Below are positions 16,336-24,365 of a stretch of DNA of 61,021 nt, one piece after another; the first letter of the stretch is position 1; the number at the start of each line of letters is the position of its first letter. Under the pieces are notes generated by a model. It worked only from the letters and a program-made list of their open reading frames with translations, made no database searches and was not told the DNA's origin. The position numbers and the translations under genes were made by a program. This stretch comes from an uncultured Oscillospiraceae bacterium (GTDB lineage: Bacteria; Bacillota; Clostridia; Oscillospirales; Oscillospiraceae). The DNA is taken from the NCBI GenBank assembly GCA_947629795.1, contig CANRFC010000013.1, positions 1-61,021 on the forward strand, in the 5' to 3' direction.

Positions 16336-17628
16336 TTACCAAAGGGGATAAGCGATAATCGTCCAGACAATGGAGACCACAGCAAGGACCAGGCTGGGCA
16401 GCCATGCCATCTTGATGACAGTCTTCACATCGTAGTCACCCCACTCCATCATAGCGGGCATTGCGGTGCTGGCCATCGGGGTGAGGAAGGAACTCAGGCT
16501 CCCAGCATAGACCAAGTTCAGAATGCCAATGGGATTACAGCCTAAAGATTTGGTCAGCATGGCAATGATGGGGCAGAAAACGGCAATCACGCCGCGATTT
16601 TCCATAAACTGGGTGGCGATATAGGGCACCAGGAAAATGAAGGTCGCGATCAGGAACTGGTTTCCAATCTTCAGGCAGATGCTGGCCAGGAAGTCGCCGA
16701 TCATCGTGGCGGCTCCCGTGTTGGCAAGACCTTGGGCAAGGCAGAGGGTGCCGGCCAGCAGCATAATGGTGTTGACGGGTACGGCTTTCACGACCTCTTT
16801 GGCGTTCAGGACTCCCAAAAGCTGCATCAGGCAGGCGCCGGCAATGGCGATCATGTAGGCGTCGATGTGCAGCTTGGAATTGAAGATCAGGCCAAGGGTG
16901 CTTGCCAGGAAGATCACCATGCCGGCCTTCTCCTGGAAGGGCTTGAGGGGAGGGCGATCATCCTCGGCCTTGGCGGCGATCTCCTTGGGCTGGTTAATGG
17001 TCCTGTCAGGCGTCACCTTAGGGGAGATGAAGATGCACCAGAACAAGATGACCAGAAGGCCGGGGAGCCGGCAGATCATCGGTTGAAGGACGGTCATTCG
17101 GTAAGCGGATCCTGCGCCCTCCAGATATGTATTCATCTTGGCATAGAGGGCGGCGCCTGTGCCGATGGGCAGAGAGGAGACAGAACCAATAGCGCAAAGT
17201 GCCACAGGGAAGACCAGCTTGCTGACGCTGATGTTCATCTCCTTTGCGGAAGCGGTCATCAAGGGGATCAAAATGGTGAGGACGACCAGGGAACTGCCCA
17301 AGCACTGGGCCAGTAGCGTGGCGGTGATACAATACCCTGCGAGGATGAGCCGCAGCGAACCGTGAGAAAGCTGATAGCACGTTTTAGCTACGTTCTTGAT
17401 GAACTGGGTCCGGGCCATACCAGCCGAAACGACGCTCATAGCGGCAATCATAAGGACGTTGGAGTTACCGATATTGCCCAAGATGGTTTTGGAATCAATG
17501 CATCCGAACAGGTACATCGCCGTCATAGCGATCATAGCGGTGAGACTGATGGGAATCTTCTGCATTGAGAAACTGACGATAGCAAACACAAGGATAACGG
17601 CACTGATTATGAGCTGAGTTGATTCCAT
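16336..17628 (-). CDS. SLC13/DASS-type anion permease
   Basis: A 430-residue polytopic membrane protein, probably a sodium-coupled importer of di- or tricarboxylates or related anions. About eleven hydrophobic segments are seen, with the repeated membrane-dip signatures of this fold (LAQCLGSSLVVLTILIPLM and AGSLSSFLTPMASTAMP). The start is the ATG at 17628 (MESTQLIIS), with GGGAGG 9 nt upstream; the frame runs further 5' without membrane character. Followed by the amidohydrolase gene after a hairpin. Transport direction and substrate are inferred only from the family. Confidence 0.85.
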   Translation of the reverse strand: MESTQLIISAVILVFAIVSFSMQKIPISLTAMIAMTAMYLFGCIDSKTILGNIGNSNVLMIAAMSVVSAGMARTQFIKNVAKTCYQLSHGSLRLILAGYCITATLLAQCLGSSLVVLTILIPLMTASAKEMNISVSKLVFPVALCAIGSVSSLPIGTGAALYAKMNTYLEGAGSAYRMTVLQPMICRLPGLLVILFWCIFISPKVTPDRTINQPKEIAAKAEDDRPPLKPFQEKAGMVIFLASTLGLIFNSKLHIDAYMIAIAGACLMQLLGVLNAKEVVKAVPVNTIMLLAGTLCLAQGLANTGAATMIGDFLASICLKIGNQFLIATFIFLVPYIATQFMENRGVIAVFCPIIAMLTKSLGCNPIGILNLVYAGSLSSFLTPMASTAMPAMMEWGDYDVKTVIKMAWLPSLVLAVVSIVWTIIAYPLW

Positions 17629-17948
17629 AACAAATTCCCTCCCATTTTGTGATTTCTTTTTCCGTTTAGGGTAGCAATCAGATAAGGTGACAGAGTACGC
17701 AGTTTCGTATGAGTATTCCCACACTTACATAAGCAGATTCCCCCCAATAATGGAAGTATAGCATTGTTGCTTTTTGCCGAAAATATCCAAAATGTTATCG
17801 ATTATAAGCCAATAGTTAATGCTGATTTTACAAAATGTGCTGAAAGGATCAAAAGCATGGCGTGTTGCTGGGGGGGTGCGACGATCAACTGCTTGACTGC
17901 CGCCCAATTTTAAAACAAAGCTTGCATTAATTGTTAATGACCTTGTGC
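17629..17948 (-). promoter_or_regulatory. 320-base gap with a probable promoter for the permease-amidohydrolase genes
   Basis: On the minus strand a TATACT (17760-17755) has a weak TTTTCG 17 nt upstream, and a TATAAT occurs further 5' in the same AT-rich stretch. No gene is visible. The long leader (about 120 nt before the permease start) could hold regulation, but I recognise no riboswitch. Confidence 0.35.
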
Positions 17949-18365
17949 TTACTCGGGAATCTTTTTCACCTTATCTGCGTGATCTGCCAGGAATTTATCC
18001 AGCACCTCTGTAGCAAGTTCTACCGTTTTTAGACAGCGGAGATCTTCTGTGCGGTACATTGATTTCAAGGTTTCACAATCCAGCGCACCGAGTTCCTCTT
18101 CAAATCTGCATACAAACTCTGCACATAGGGCACCAAAACCTTCTGTCGCATGGGCACGTTTGTCTACCATCAATTTGCCAATGACCGCTAAAGCTCCGCA
18201 GAGTGCGCCGCAGGTTTTGCCACAGCCCATTCCTGCGCCGAAAGCACTGACTAATTTGACCTCCTCCGCACCGATGCCGAGATGGTATTTTTCATCAGCG
18301 ACCCGAAGGGTGCTTTCTGCACAATTATTATCCTGTTCAATAAAATACTCGTATTCTTTTCCCAT
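17949..18365 (-). CDS. C_GCAxxG_C_C family protein
   Basis: A small redox-type protein of 138 residues in a family named for its cysteine pattern. The pattern is seen as NNCAES, FGAGMGCGKTCGALCGAL and later LGALDC. Members are often membrane-associated or bind a cofactor and accompany oxidoreductases, but no reaction is established. The start is the ATG at 18365, with AGGAGGT 9 nt upstream. It sits 61 nt after the SDR gene, with the same orientation, in the likely operon lactonase-SDR-C_GCAxxG. Confidence 0.85.
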   Translation of the reverse strand: MGKEYEYFIEQDNNCAESTLRVADEKYHLGIGAEEVKLVSAFGAGMGCGKTCGALCGALAVIGKLMVDKRAHATEGFGALCAEFVCRFEEELGALDCETLKSMYRTEDLRCLKTVELATEVLDKFLADHADKVKKIPE

Positions 18366-18426
18366 GGAAGTGACCTCCTTCCTATGACTCGTAAGTTTTT
18401 TAAAAAAGTCTTTGAATGAGGATGCC

Positions 18427-19215
18427 TTAGCAGCAATACATGCCGCCATTTACATTGATGACGTCGCCGGTAATAAAACCTGCCTCTTCGCTGGCCAGAA
18501 ATTCGTATACTACAGCAATGTCTTCCGCTGTACAGCTTCTGCCCAGAGGACTTACATTCTCAGCTACGCTCCAATGCACTTTATCCCGCTGTACCGCTAC
18601 CGCTTTGCCATCACTGACATCGTCACTGTACTGATTGATGTTGTACATGCCGCCGGGTGCCACACAGTTGACTGTGATGCCCATGGGGGCCAGCTGCTTG
18701 GCGCAAATACGTGTCAGTGAGATCAAGCCACCCTTAGCTACAGTAAATGAAATCCCGGCACTGGAGGATCCACACTGCGCTTCCATACAGGAAGTCAGGA
18801 TAACTCTGGGAGCTTTGCTCTTGGCAAGATAGGGCAAGCAGGACTGAATGAACATAAACGGGGCCTTGAGATTGGTGGAAAGCCTGTCGTCCCACTCATC
18901 CATGTCCACCGTCTCCACCGTCTCTGGCGTGGGCTCACGCCCGTTCATAATGGCCAGCACATCGATGCTGCCCAGACGCTCATACAGGGAGCGGAGGTTT
19001 TCCCTGCAGTATTCCGGCTCACGCATTCCCGCCTTGGAGGGGATGATGTGGTCTTTGTACTCCGACAACTGTTCAGCAAGCGCCTGTGCTTTCTCAATGC
19101 GGTTGCTCATGAGCACCACGTTCATCCCTGCCGCCAGGTAACGCCTGACAACGGCCTCTCCGATACTGCCGGTAGGGCCGCTGACCAATGCCGTTCTGCC
19201 CTTCAGAGTTAACAT
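18427..19215 (-). CDS. SDR-family oxidoreductase with altered catalytic site
   Basis: A 262-residue Rossmann-fold protein of the short-chain dehydrogenase/reductase family. The NAD(P) site is GPTGSIG (residues 13-19), the NxxG element is IMNGRE, and the C-terminal signature FITGDVINVNGG is typical of FabG-like members. At the catalytic position the usual YxxxK reads FTVAK, so the tyrosine is replaced by phenylalanine, although the lysine is kept. Activity as a normal dehydrogenase is therefore doubtful. GAAGGAGAG lies about 10 nt before the ATG at 19215. Genes on both sides run in the same direction. Confidence 0.87.
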   Translation of the reverse strand: MLTLKGRTALVSGPTGSIGEAVVRRYLAAGMNVVLMSNRIEKAQALAEQLSEYKDHIIPSKAGMREPEYCRENLRSLYERLGSIDVLAIMNGREPTPETVETVDMDEWDDRLSTNLKAPFMFIQSCLPYLAKSKAPRVILTSCMEAQCGSSSAGISFTVAKGGLISLTRICAKQLAPMGITVNCVAPGGMYNINQYSDDVSDGKAVAVQRDKVHWSVAENVSPLGRSCTAEDIAVVYEFLASEEAGFITGDVINVNGGMYCC

Positions 19216-19289
19216 TTTTGATACACTCTCCTTCTATTTTTTCCAGCATCTATGCCGGGGTTATGCAGTTAGTCGACAAGTTCTGATCT

Positions 19290-20459
19290 TCAGCAGCGGT
19301 AAAACGTCAGATAGGCCGGCGCAGACTGTTCCGCCGTGATCCCGGTATCCGTCAACAAGCCGTCCTCATGGATCTGATAGACCAGAATTTTGCCGTCTGT
19401 CATCCCGCTGACAACAAGGAACCGCTCATCTGGCGAGAGAGTAAGCCCTCTTAGCCACTCCACTGGCACCATTTTATTTTGCAGCAGGGTCAGGGTCCCA
19501 TCTTCCTCTGTCCTGAATACGGCTATCATACAGGGATCATGGTAAGCCATATAGATGTATTTTCCATCCTGCGTGATGCGAAAGCCCTGCCCCTCCCCTT
19601 TGGGACCTGCCTGGATATTTTCGGAAAACACGCCAATCTCTGCCTGCAACTCAATCTCGCCCTCCTCCGTATAGCGGAAGCAGCGGACCGCATTACAGTG
19701 CTCGTGATTCACGTAAAAGTATGGCCTTGTGGGATGGAAGAGCAGATAGCGGGCCTCGCTGCCTGCCGGCAAATGATATGTATGGCCCTTCTGCACCAGC
19801 TTTCTGCCCTGAATCTGATAGAAGCGGATGGTGTCATTGCCCTTGTCTGCCACGGCGAACAATTTGCCGGAAGGGCTCAATACCGCAGAGTGGGGATGGG
19901 CGCAGAGCTGTTTGCGCCCTGGACCGTTTCCCGTATGCTTTACAACATCCACAAGGGCCTCCAGCACGCCATTCTCCTTGACGGAAAACAGCTCCACTGC
20001 GGCGTCGCTGTACACCAGCCTTGCCCGGTACTGGCCGTCTTCCCAATGCTCAATCACAGTGGCCGGATTGCCTCCGGAGTGGTTGGCCGCTACCATCCAT
20101 TTGCGGCTTGGATCCAAAGAGAAGTAGGTCGGATTGGGGCAAAGGGTGTCCACATGGCCACTCTCGGTGAGCGAGCCCGTCTCCGGGTCCACCGCGAAGC
20201 AATAGATCCGTCCCCCTCCTCCGGCCCTGAAAACGGGATTGTTTTCCGTCTCGTTGGCCACATACAGAAGGCCGTTTTCGGGGTCGGCCAGAGACATCCC
20301 GCAGGACAATCCGGTGTTGGCCATTTTGATAAAGCGCAGGCTGCCCGTCTCTTCATCAAAGTCAAATACGCCGATTCCCGGCTGCCCCCCGAAGTGCGTC
20401 CAATTGCTCACATAGAGGAATGCTTTCGGCACGTGCACTTTTCTGTTGTTCAAGATCAT
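19290..20459 (-). CDS. Lactonase-family seven-bladed beta-propeller protein
   Basis: A 389-residue protein of the 6-phosphogluconolactonase (Pgl/YbhE) propeller family, without a signal peptide. Repeated blade motifs such as SLDPSRKWMVAANHSGG, CAHPHSAVLSPSGKLFAVAD and LLFHPTRPYFYVNHEH are visible. The family hydrolyses lactones, including sugar-acid lactones; the true substrate here is open. AAGGGAG precedes the ATG at 20459. It heads a minus-strand gene set and is divergent from the LysR gene across a 283-base gap, the usual arrangement for a LysR-controlled operon. Confidence 0.85.
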   Translation of the reverse strand: MILNNRKVHVPKAFLYVSNWTHFGGQPGIGVFDFDEETGSLRFIKMANTGLSCGMSLADPENGLLYVANETENNPVFRAGGGGRIYCFAVDPETGSLTESGHVDTLCPNPTYFSLDPSRKWMVAANHSGGNPATVIEHWEDGQYRARLVYSDAAVELFSVKENGVLEALVDVVKHTGNGPGRKQLCAHPHSAVLSPSGKLFAVADKGNDTIRFYQIQGRKLVQKGHTYHLPAGSEARYLLFHPTRPYFYVNHEHCNAVRCFRYTEEGEIELQAEIGVFSENIQAGPKGEGQGFRITQDGKYIYMAYHDPCMIAVFRTEEDGTLTLLQNKMVPVEWLRGLTLSPDERFLVVSGMTDGKILVYQIHEDGLLTDTGITAEQSAPAYLTFYRC

Positions 20460-20678
20460 AAAAGCGGCATCTCCCTTCCGCAGGCGGCCTCCAATCCGGT
20501 AGCTCTGCTTTCGTTTTTATAATAAGTTTTTTCAAACGACTTCGGAAACCAAAGACTAACACAACAGTGCCAGGGTCCCACAGAGTAACTCCAATATATT
20601 CTGAAAAACACTGCCAATTGAGGCCCCTGCCGCCGCAAATGCCATGCCCCAATAATAAACGTCTGGCTAACACACCAG

Positions 20679-20707
20679 TTGACGGCGTGAAAAAACTGTG
20701 CTATTCT
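20679..20707 (+). promoter_or_regulatory. Promoter of the lysR gene in the divergent control region
   Basis: TTGACG (20679-20684), 17-nt spacer, TATTCT (20702-20707), 35 nt before the lysR start. The 20460-20742 gap should also hold the divergent cargo promoter and LysR sites, which I could not pin down. Confidence 0.7.
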
Positions 20708-20742
20708 GGTCATGCTCGAAAGAGGAAAGGGGCTGTAACGCC

Positions 20743-21624
20743 ATGACAGATCAGCAGCTTCGCACATTCATCACGGTGATAGAGTGCGGCAGTTTTGGAA
20801 AAGCGGAGGAATTGCTCAACATTTCCCGCCCCGGAATCAAAAAGCAGATGGATGTTCTTGAGAGTGAATTAGGATTTAGTCTGTTGACCCGCTCCCACCA
20901 TGGGGTGGAGCTGACGCCAGCTGGGGAGCTCTTTTTCTCTCAGGTCAAGAAGGCACTGGTTTTCCTGGATGACGCCGTCGTCTCCGGCAGAAACATTGCG
21001 GCGAACAGGCAGACGCTACGGATCAGCATGCCCCTCCATCCCCATCAACTGCTCTCGGACATCTATGTTGAATTCCACAGCCTGTTTCCCAGTGTGCAGA
21101 TGCAGTTGATTCCGTATGATGACAATACCTTTTTGATAGAATCCCTTCTGCAAAATGAAGTGGACCTGTTGGAGTGTACCTTCCAGAAAAAATATGTCCA
21201 GCCCGGTATTTGCTACCGATTGCTCCAGGCCCATGTATTTCGGTGTGCCGTCTCGCCTGGGCACCCGCTGGCGCACAAGGACGCCTTTTCCTACGACGAT
21301 CTAATCGGGCAGAAGCTCGCCATCGGAGGCAGGCCATCCGAGGCATTCCTGGCTGAGCTTGAAGCGCATTGCGGCAAACCATCCGTTAGCCTGCTGTCCA
21401 AGAACAATTCCAGCGATATCTATAACTTTTGCTATAACGGTGGCATATTTATTTCCAAGGCCTCTTTTATCGACTATATGGAGCCCCTTGCCACGATCCC
21501 TCTGCGGACCGCGCAGCCCGCATCTTACAGCGCTCTGTTCTATCGCAAGGATTGTTCGGAAAACGTCAGAAACTTCCTCAAGATCACGGACAGCTTCTTT
21601 CCACCCATTGTCAGACCGGAATAG
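20743..21624 (+). CDS. LysR-family transcriptional regulator
   Basis: A 293-residue LTTR with an N-terminal winged HTH (LRTFITVIECGSFGKAEELL, then ISRPGIKKQMDVLESELGFSLL) and a periplasmic-binding-like effector domain from about residue 90. The start is the ATG at 20743, behind AGAGGAAAGGGG. It is divergent from the lactonase-SDR-C_GCAxxG genes and immediately upstream of the convergent MFS gene, so it most likely controls the cargo in response to its substrate. Confidence 0.93.
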   Translation: MTDQQLRTFITVIECGSFGKAEELLNISRPGIKKQMDVLESELGFSLLTRSHHGVELTPAGELFFSQVKKALVFLDDAVVSGRNIAANRQTLRISMPLHPHQLLSDIYVEFHSLFPSVQMQLIPYDDNTFLIESLLQNEVDLLECTFQKKYVQPGICYRLLQAHVFRCAVSPGHPLAHKDAFSYDDLIGQKLAIGGRPSEAFLAELEAHCGKPSVSLLSKNNSSDIYNFCYNGGIFISKASFIDYMEPLATIPLRTAQPASYSALFYRKDCSENVRNFLKITDSFFPPIVRPE

Positions 21625-21633
21625 CGGCCGGTC

Positions 21634-22809
21634 TTATCTCTTGCGTACCACAACCACAAACGCTCCCGCAGCCAGAACACTGACGATAATGCAGCAGCGG
21701 TAGACCGCGGCATAGCCGGCTGTGTTGGCGACCGCGCCCCAAATCACGGAGCCCAAAGTCATGCCGATATACTGGAAATTCAGGATTGTAGAGTTTGCCG
21801 CGCCTCTTTCCACTGGCTTTGCGCTGGACAAGATGGCGGAGAACAGCAGCGGCTGCATGATGCCGAAGCCGATCCCGTAAATGGCGGCAGAGCACAAAAA
21901 GGCGGAAACGGAGGTCATAAAGCCCAACACCGCAAAGCCCGCCGCAGTCAGCACAATGCCAAGGATAGTCAGGGGGAAGGCGTTCAGCTTCCGGCGTTTT
22001 CCCACCTGTTCCACTGTCAGACGTGTCAGCAGCATGGCAAGCATATAGATCAGATAATATCCGATTACAATATTGCTATAGCCCAACTGTCGTGTGTACA
22101 CGGCAAAAAATGCGGAGATGGCGATATAGGCGAAGTAGATAATCCCCAGCACGGCGGCAGTGGGGACGGCCGCCTTAGAGACCGTGTGGGCCATGGTGAA
22201 TCTGCTGTCGGTGGATGTGTGGGCGTATGCCAGCTCCAGCTCCTTCGGGATCAGCAGCGCTGCCCCGAGGCCAATCACGCAGATGATGGGCAGCAAAGCG
22301 AAGGCAGTTTTCATTCCCCACAGATTATTTGCAACAAGGCCCAGAACGGGTCCAAAGGCGATCCCCGCTGATAAGACCGTTCCGTAAAAGCCGTTTCCGC
22401 GATGGCGTAGCTCGGGCGGTTGAACATCGCTGGGAAGCGCCCCCGCCGCCGTGGCGCTCAGCCCGTATCCGATCCCATGCACTACGCGAATCACCAGCAA
22501 TGCCGTGACGCTCCCCGCATATTGATAGAAGGAGCAGTTGACGACCAGCAGAAGAAAGCCGGCGGCAATGATGACTTTTTTGCGCCTGTGGTCGGTCAGG
22601 TAGGCAAGGAACGGACTGCAAAGCAGGGCCGCCAGATTAAACACGGCGACCACAATGCCGGATGCGGTTCCTGAACCGCCCAGGGTATGTTGAATATAGA
22701 TGGGCAGCAGCGGCATGACGTAGGTCATGGGCACCACGGTACAGACGATACAGACTAAGTCCAAAACATAGGCGCGATTCCAGAACCCGGTATGTTCTCT
22801 TTTCTCCAT
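21634..22809 (-). CDS. MFS transporter
   Basis: A 391-residue major facilitator with twelve hydrophobic segments and the loop 2-3 signature LAYLTDHRRKKVIIAAG. No close substrate group is recognisable; the GIGYGLSATAAGALPSD segment resembles drug/sugar-phosphate exporters of the DHA1 type. ATG at 22809 is preferred (AGGAG 9 nt upstream); a GTG at 22815 is too close. It converges on lysR with only 9 nt between stops, so it is transcribed separately from the lactonase operon. Confidence 0.9.
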   Translation of the reverse strand: MEKREHTGFWNRAYVLDLVCIVCTVVPMTYVMPLLPIYIQHTLGGSGTASGIVVAVFNLAALLCSPFLAYLTDHRRKKVIIAAGFLLLVVNCSFYQYAGSVTALLVIRVVHGIGYGLSATAAGALPSDVQPPELRHRGNGFYGTVLSAGIAFGPVLGLVANNLWGMKTAFALLPIICVIGLGAALLIPKELELAYAHTSTDSRFTMAHTVSKAAVPTAAVLGIIYFAYIAISAFFAVYTRQLGYSNIVIGYYLIYMLAMLLTRLTVEQVGKRRKLNAFPLTILGIVLTAAGFAVLGFMTSVSAFLCSAAIYGIGFGIMQPLLFSAILSSAKPVERGAANSTILNFQYIGMTLGSVIWGAVANTAGYAAVYRCCIIVSVLAAGAFVVVVRKR

Positions 22810-23006
22810 GCTCACTATCTCCTCATCCTCTGCGCTTTGCGGCGCAGAGCCTTTTGCCGTTCCTTTTCTTCATTGTAAATTGTACCCGATTTTGGGGAAC
22901 AGAGAAATAATCCATTTTTTTCGCATGATTAACCATTGATTAATACCCCGTCCCATTTTCCCTCGGCGCAGGCGCCCAGAACGGAAAAACGACGGTGAGA
23001 CAGGTA

Positions 23007-23050
23007 AAAGAGATCCCTGGGCCCAATGGAACGAGCCCAGGGATTTCTTT
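23007..23050. terminator. Bidirectional hairpin inside the decayed recombinase region
   Basis: ATCCCTGGGC (23013-23022) pairs with GCCCAGGGAT (23035-23044), flanked by AAAGA and TCTTT on either side. Confidence 0.6.
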
Positions 23051-23149
23051 GAGAGGCTTGGGATCTGCTCCAGTGCAGCAGAGATATGCCGCACCGGGGA
23101 ATCGGAGCGGAAGGCCCCTGCCGTGCAAGGCCAATGCTCTCTGGCCCTC

Positions 23150-23590
23150 CGCGATTAGGAAAAATGAGGCATGGTACGTTTTCCTGCGCACCCTGTTCCG
23201 CTCGACCTTCATTTGCAGCATCACCTCCTTGGAAATGGTCTTGCCGAAATAGGCGTTCGCGACCTGCTCCTTCCGCCGCTTCAAGTTTGCCCAGTAGCTT
23301 CTCAAGCGGACCAGGTCCCCCTTTGGAAGGGGGTATTGGTGAGGACTTCCTGAATGTCCACAGCATTATATTGCTCCAGGACGAACTGAACGCAGACGGT
23401 GAGTGTCTTATCATTGAGCATCCGTATGCGCCTGCCAAGACTCCCCCTGGCTGTTTTGCTTACGGCTGCCGTAGCGGACCCGGCTGTGTCAGCCCAAATC
23501 TGGCAAGTGGGTCGGTCTCTGGGCCGCTTGGTGGTCCGGGGGACGAAGCACCTGCCGCCTTTTCCCGGAGCTCTACTGTTAACGCCCCAA
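23150..23590 (-). pseudogene. Decayed serine recombinase, C-terminal half
   Basis: Pieces in shifted frames match the intact recombinase at 28134-29732. FVPRTTKRP corresponds to FVPRTTRRP of the zinc ribbon, MLNDKTLTVCVQFVLEQ to MLNHKALTACVQFVLQQ, DIQEVLTN to DIQKVLTD, and KRRKEQVANAYFGKTISKEV to the coiled-coil region. The catalytic N-terminal half is missing: similarity stops at about 23575-23590, exactly where an att-like site begins. Several frameshifts make it clearly non-functional. It shows that a second, related recombinase element once occupied this place. Confidence 0.87.
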
Positions 23591-23614
23591 GTGGTGCGTT
23601 AGCGGTATGGCTAT
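23567..23614. other. Internal att-like site
   Basis: The right half 23592-23614 is identical over 23 bp to the element arm at 14621-14643. The left half ends TTAACGCCCCA (23579-23589), matching 10 of 11 bases with the inner end of the arm at 35935-35957. The central dinucleotide is AG where the outer sites have GG. The outer part of the left half shades into recombinase-like sequence. This is probably a former element boundary or a secondary attachment site. Confidence 0.7.
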
Positions 23615-23627
23615 GGGGTATCAAGAA

Positions 23628-23668
23628 AAACAAGGGCTTTCGCAAAACGATGCGAAAACCCTTGTTAC
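23628..23668 (-). terminator. Terminator of the ATPase-DUF4276 operon
   Basis: Minus-strand AACAAGGG ... CCCTTGTT with an inner TTCGC/GCGAA stem, followed by TTTTTC, directly after the stop at 23670 and close to the internal att-like site. Confidence 0.82.
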
Positions 23669-23669
23669 C

Positions 23670-24365
23670 TTATAATGCGGGAAGACTTTGTAGCTTTTCT
23701 ATCCATGCAGAAAAGTGCGGACACTTCTCTCGTATTTTGCCTATCGTAATTACATCGATCCATTCTGCAGGAGCATCGCCCTTTTGATAGGGCAAAATGT
23801 TCAGAAGACGCTTGGATGGGGCGGTATCAGGCCCATGATTGATTTCTTCGGGAGGAATCCTTTTCGTTTCCTCTTGCAGTTTGTCAATGTTTGCAACTTC
23901 ATCAGGTTCCAGATAGTCGTATTTCAGCACATTAAGGTCACAAAACAGCAACGATTCAAATTCATGCAGTTGAATATATGGAATAAATCGTTTTGCAACA
24001 TCGTATTGGGGCAATTCTCTTTCTATATCGGCCAAAAGAGCAGCTTCCAATAATTGTACACTTTCTTGGTGGCCTTTCTGTCTCATGGCAGTCTGATATT
24101 CTGGAAAGTCGGAAGGTAAACGAAAGAAATCAAACATTGTGGAGACGTAGGCTTGACGGTCTTCTTTTAACCACTTGATGATGTCACTTTTTGCGTGCTG
24201 ATATGTTGAAAGGCCACCTCTGTATTCATAGTTCGTTTTTCGTTCTGTGCTTGTTAAAATGCACCGTGCGTCAGCGAGAGGGGTTCCACCAAAATATCTG
24301 TTTAAGCATTGTTTTACAAAACGGAGTTCAGACTGTCCCTCGGCAACTACATTGATGCGAGTCAT
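23670..24365 (-). CDS. DUF4276-family protein (probable TOPRIM-type effector)
   Basis: A 231-residue protein starting MTRINVVAEGQSELRFVKQ, in which the glutamate of the EGQSE motif and a later FDFFRLP match the TOPRIM/OLD-like pattern attributed to DUF4276. A conserved QLHEFESLLFCD follows. It overlaps the stop of the upstream ATPase gene by 4 nt (ATGA), so the two are translationally coupled. ATPase plus TOPRIM-like partner is the plan of OLD- and PARIS-type antiphage systems. The effector role is inferred from that context, not shown. Confidence 0.82.
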   Translation of the reverse strand: MTRINVVAEGQSELRFVKQCLNRYFGGTPLADARCILTSTERKTNYEYRGGLSTYQHAKSDIIKWLKEDRQAYVSTMFDFFRLPSDFPEYQTAMRQKGHQESVQLLEAALLADIERELPQYDVAKRFIPYIQLHEFESLLFCDLNVLKYDYLEPDEVANIDKLQEETKRIPPEEINHGPDTAPSKRLLNILPYQKGDAPAEWIDVITIGKIREKCPHFSAWIEKLQSLPAL

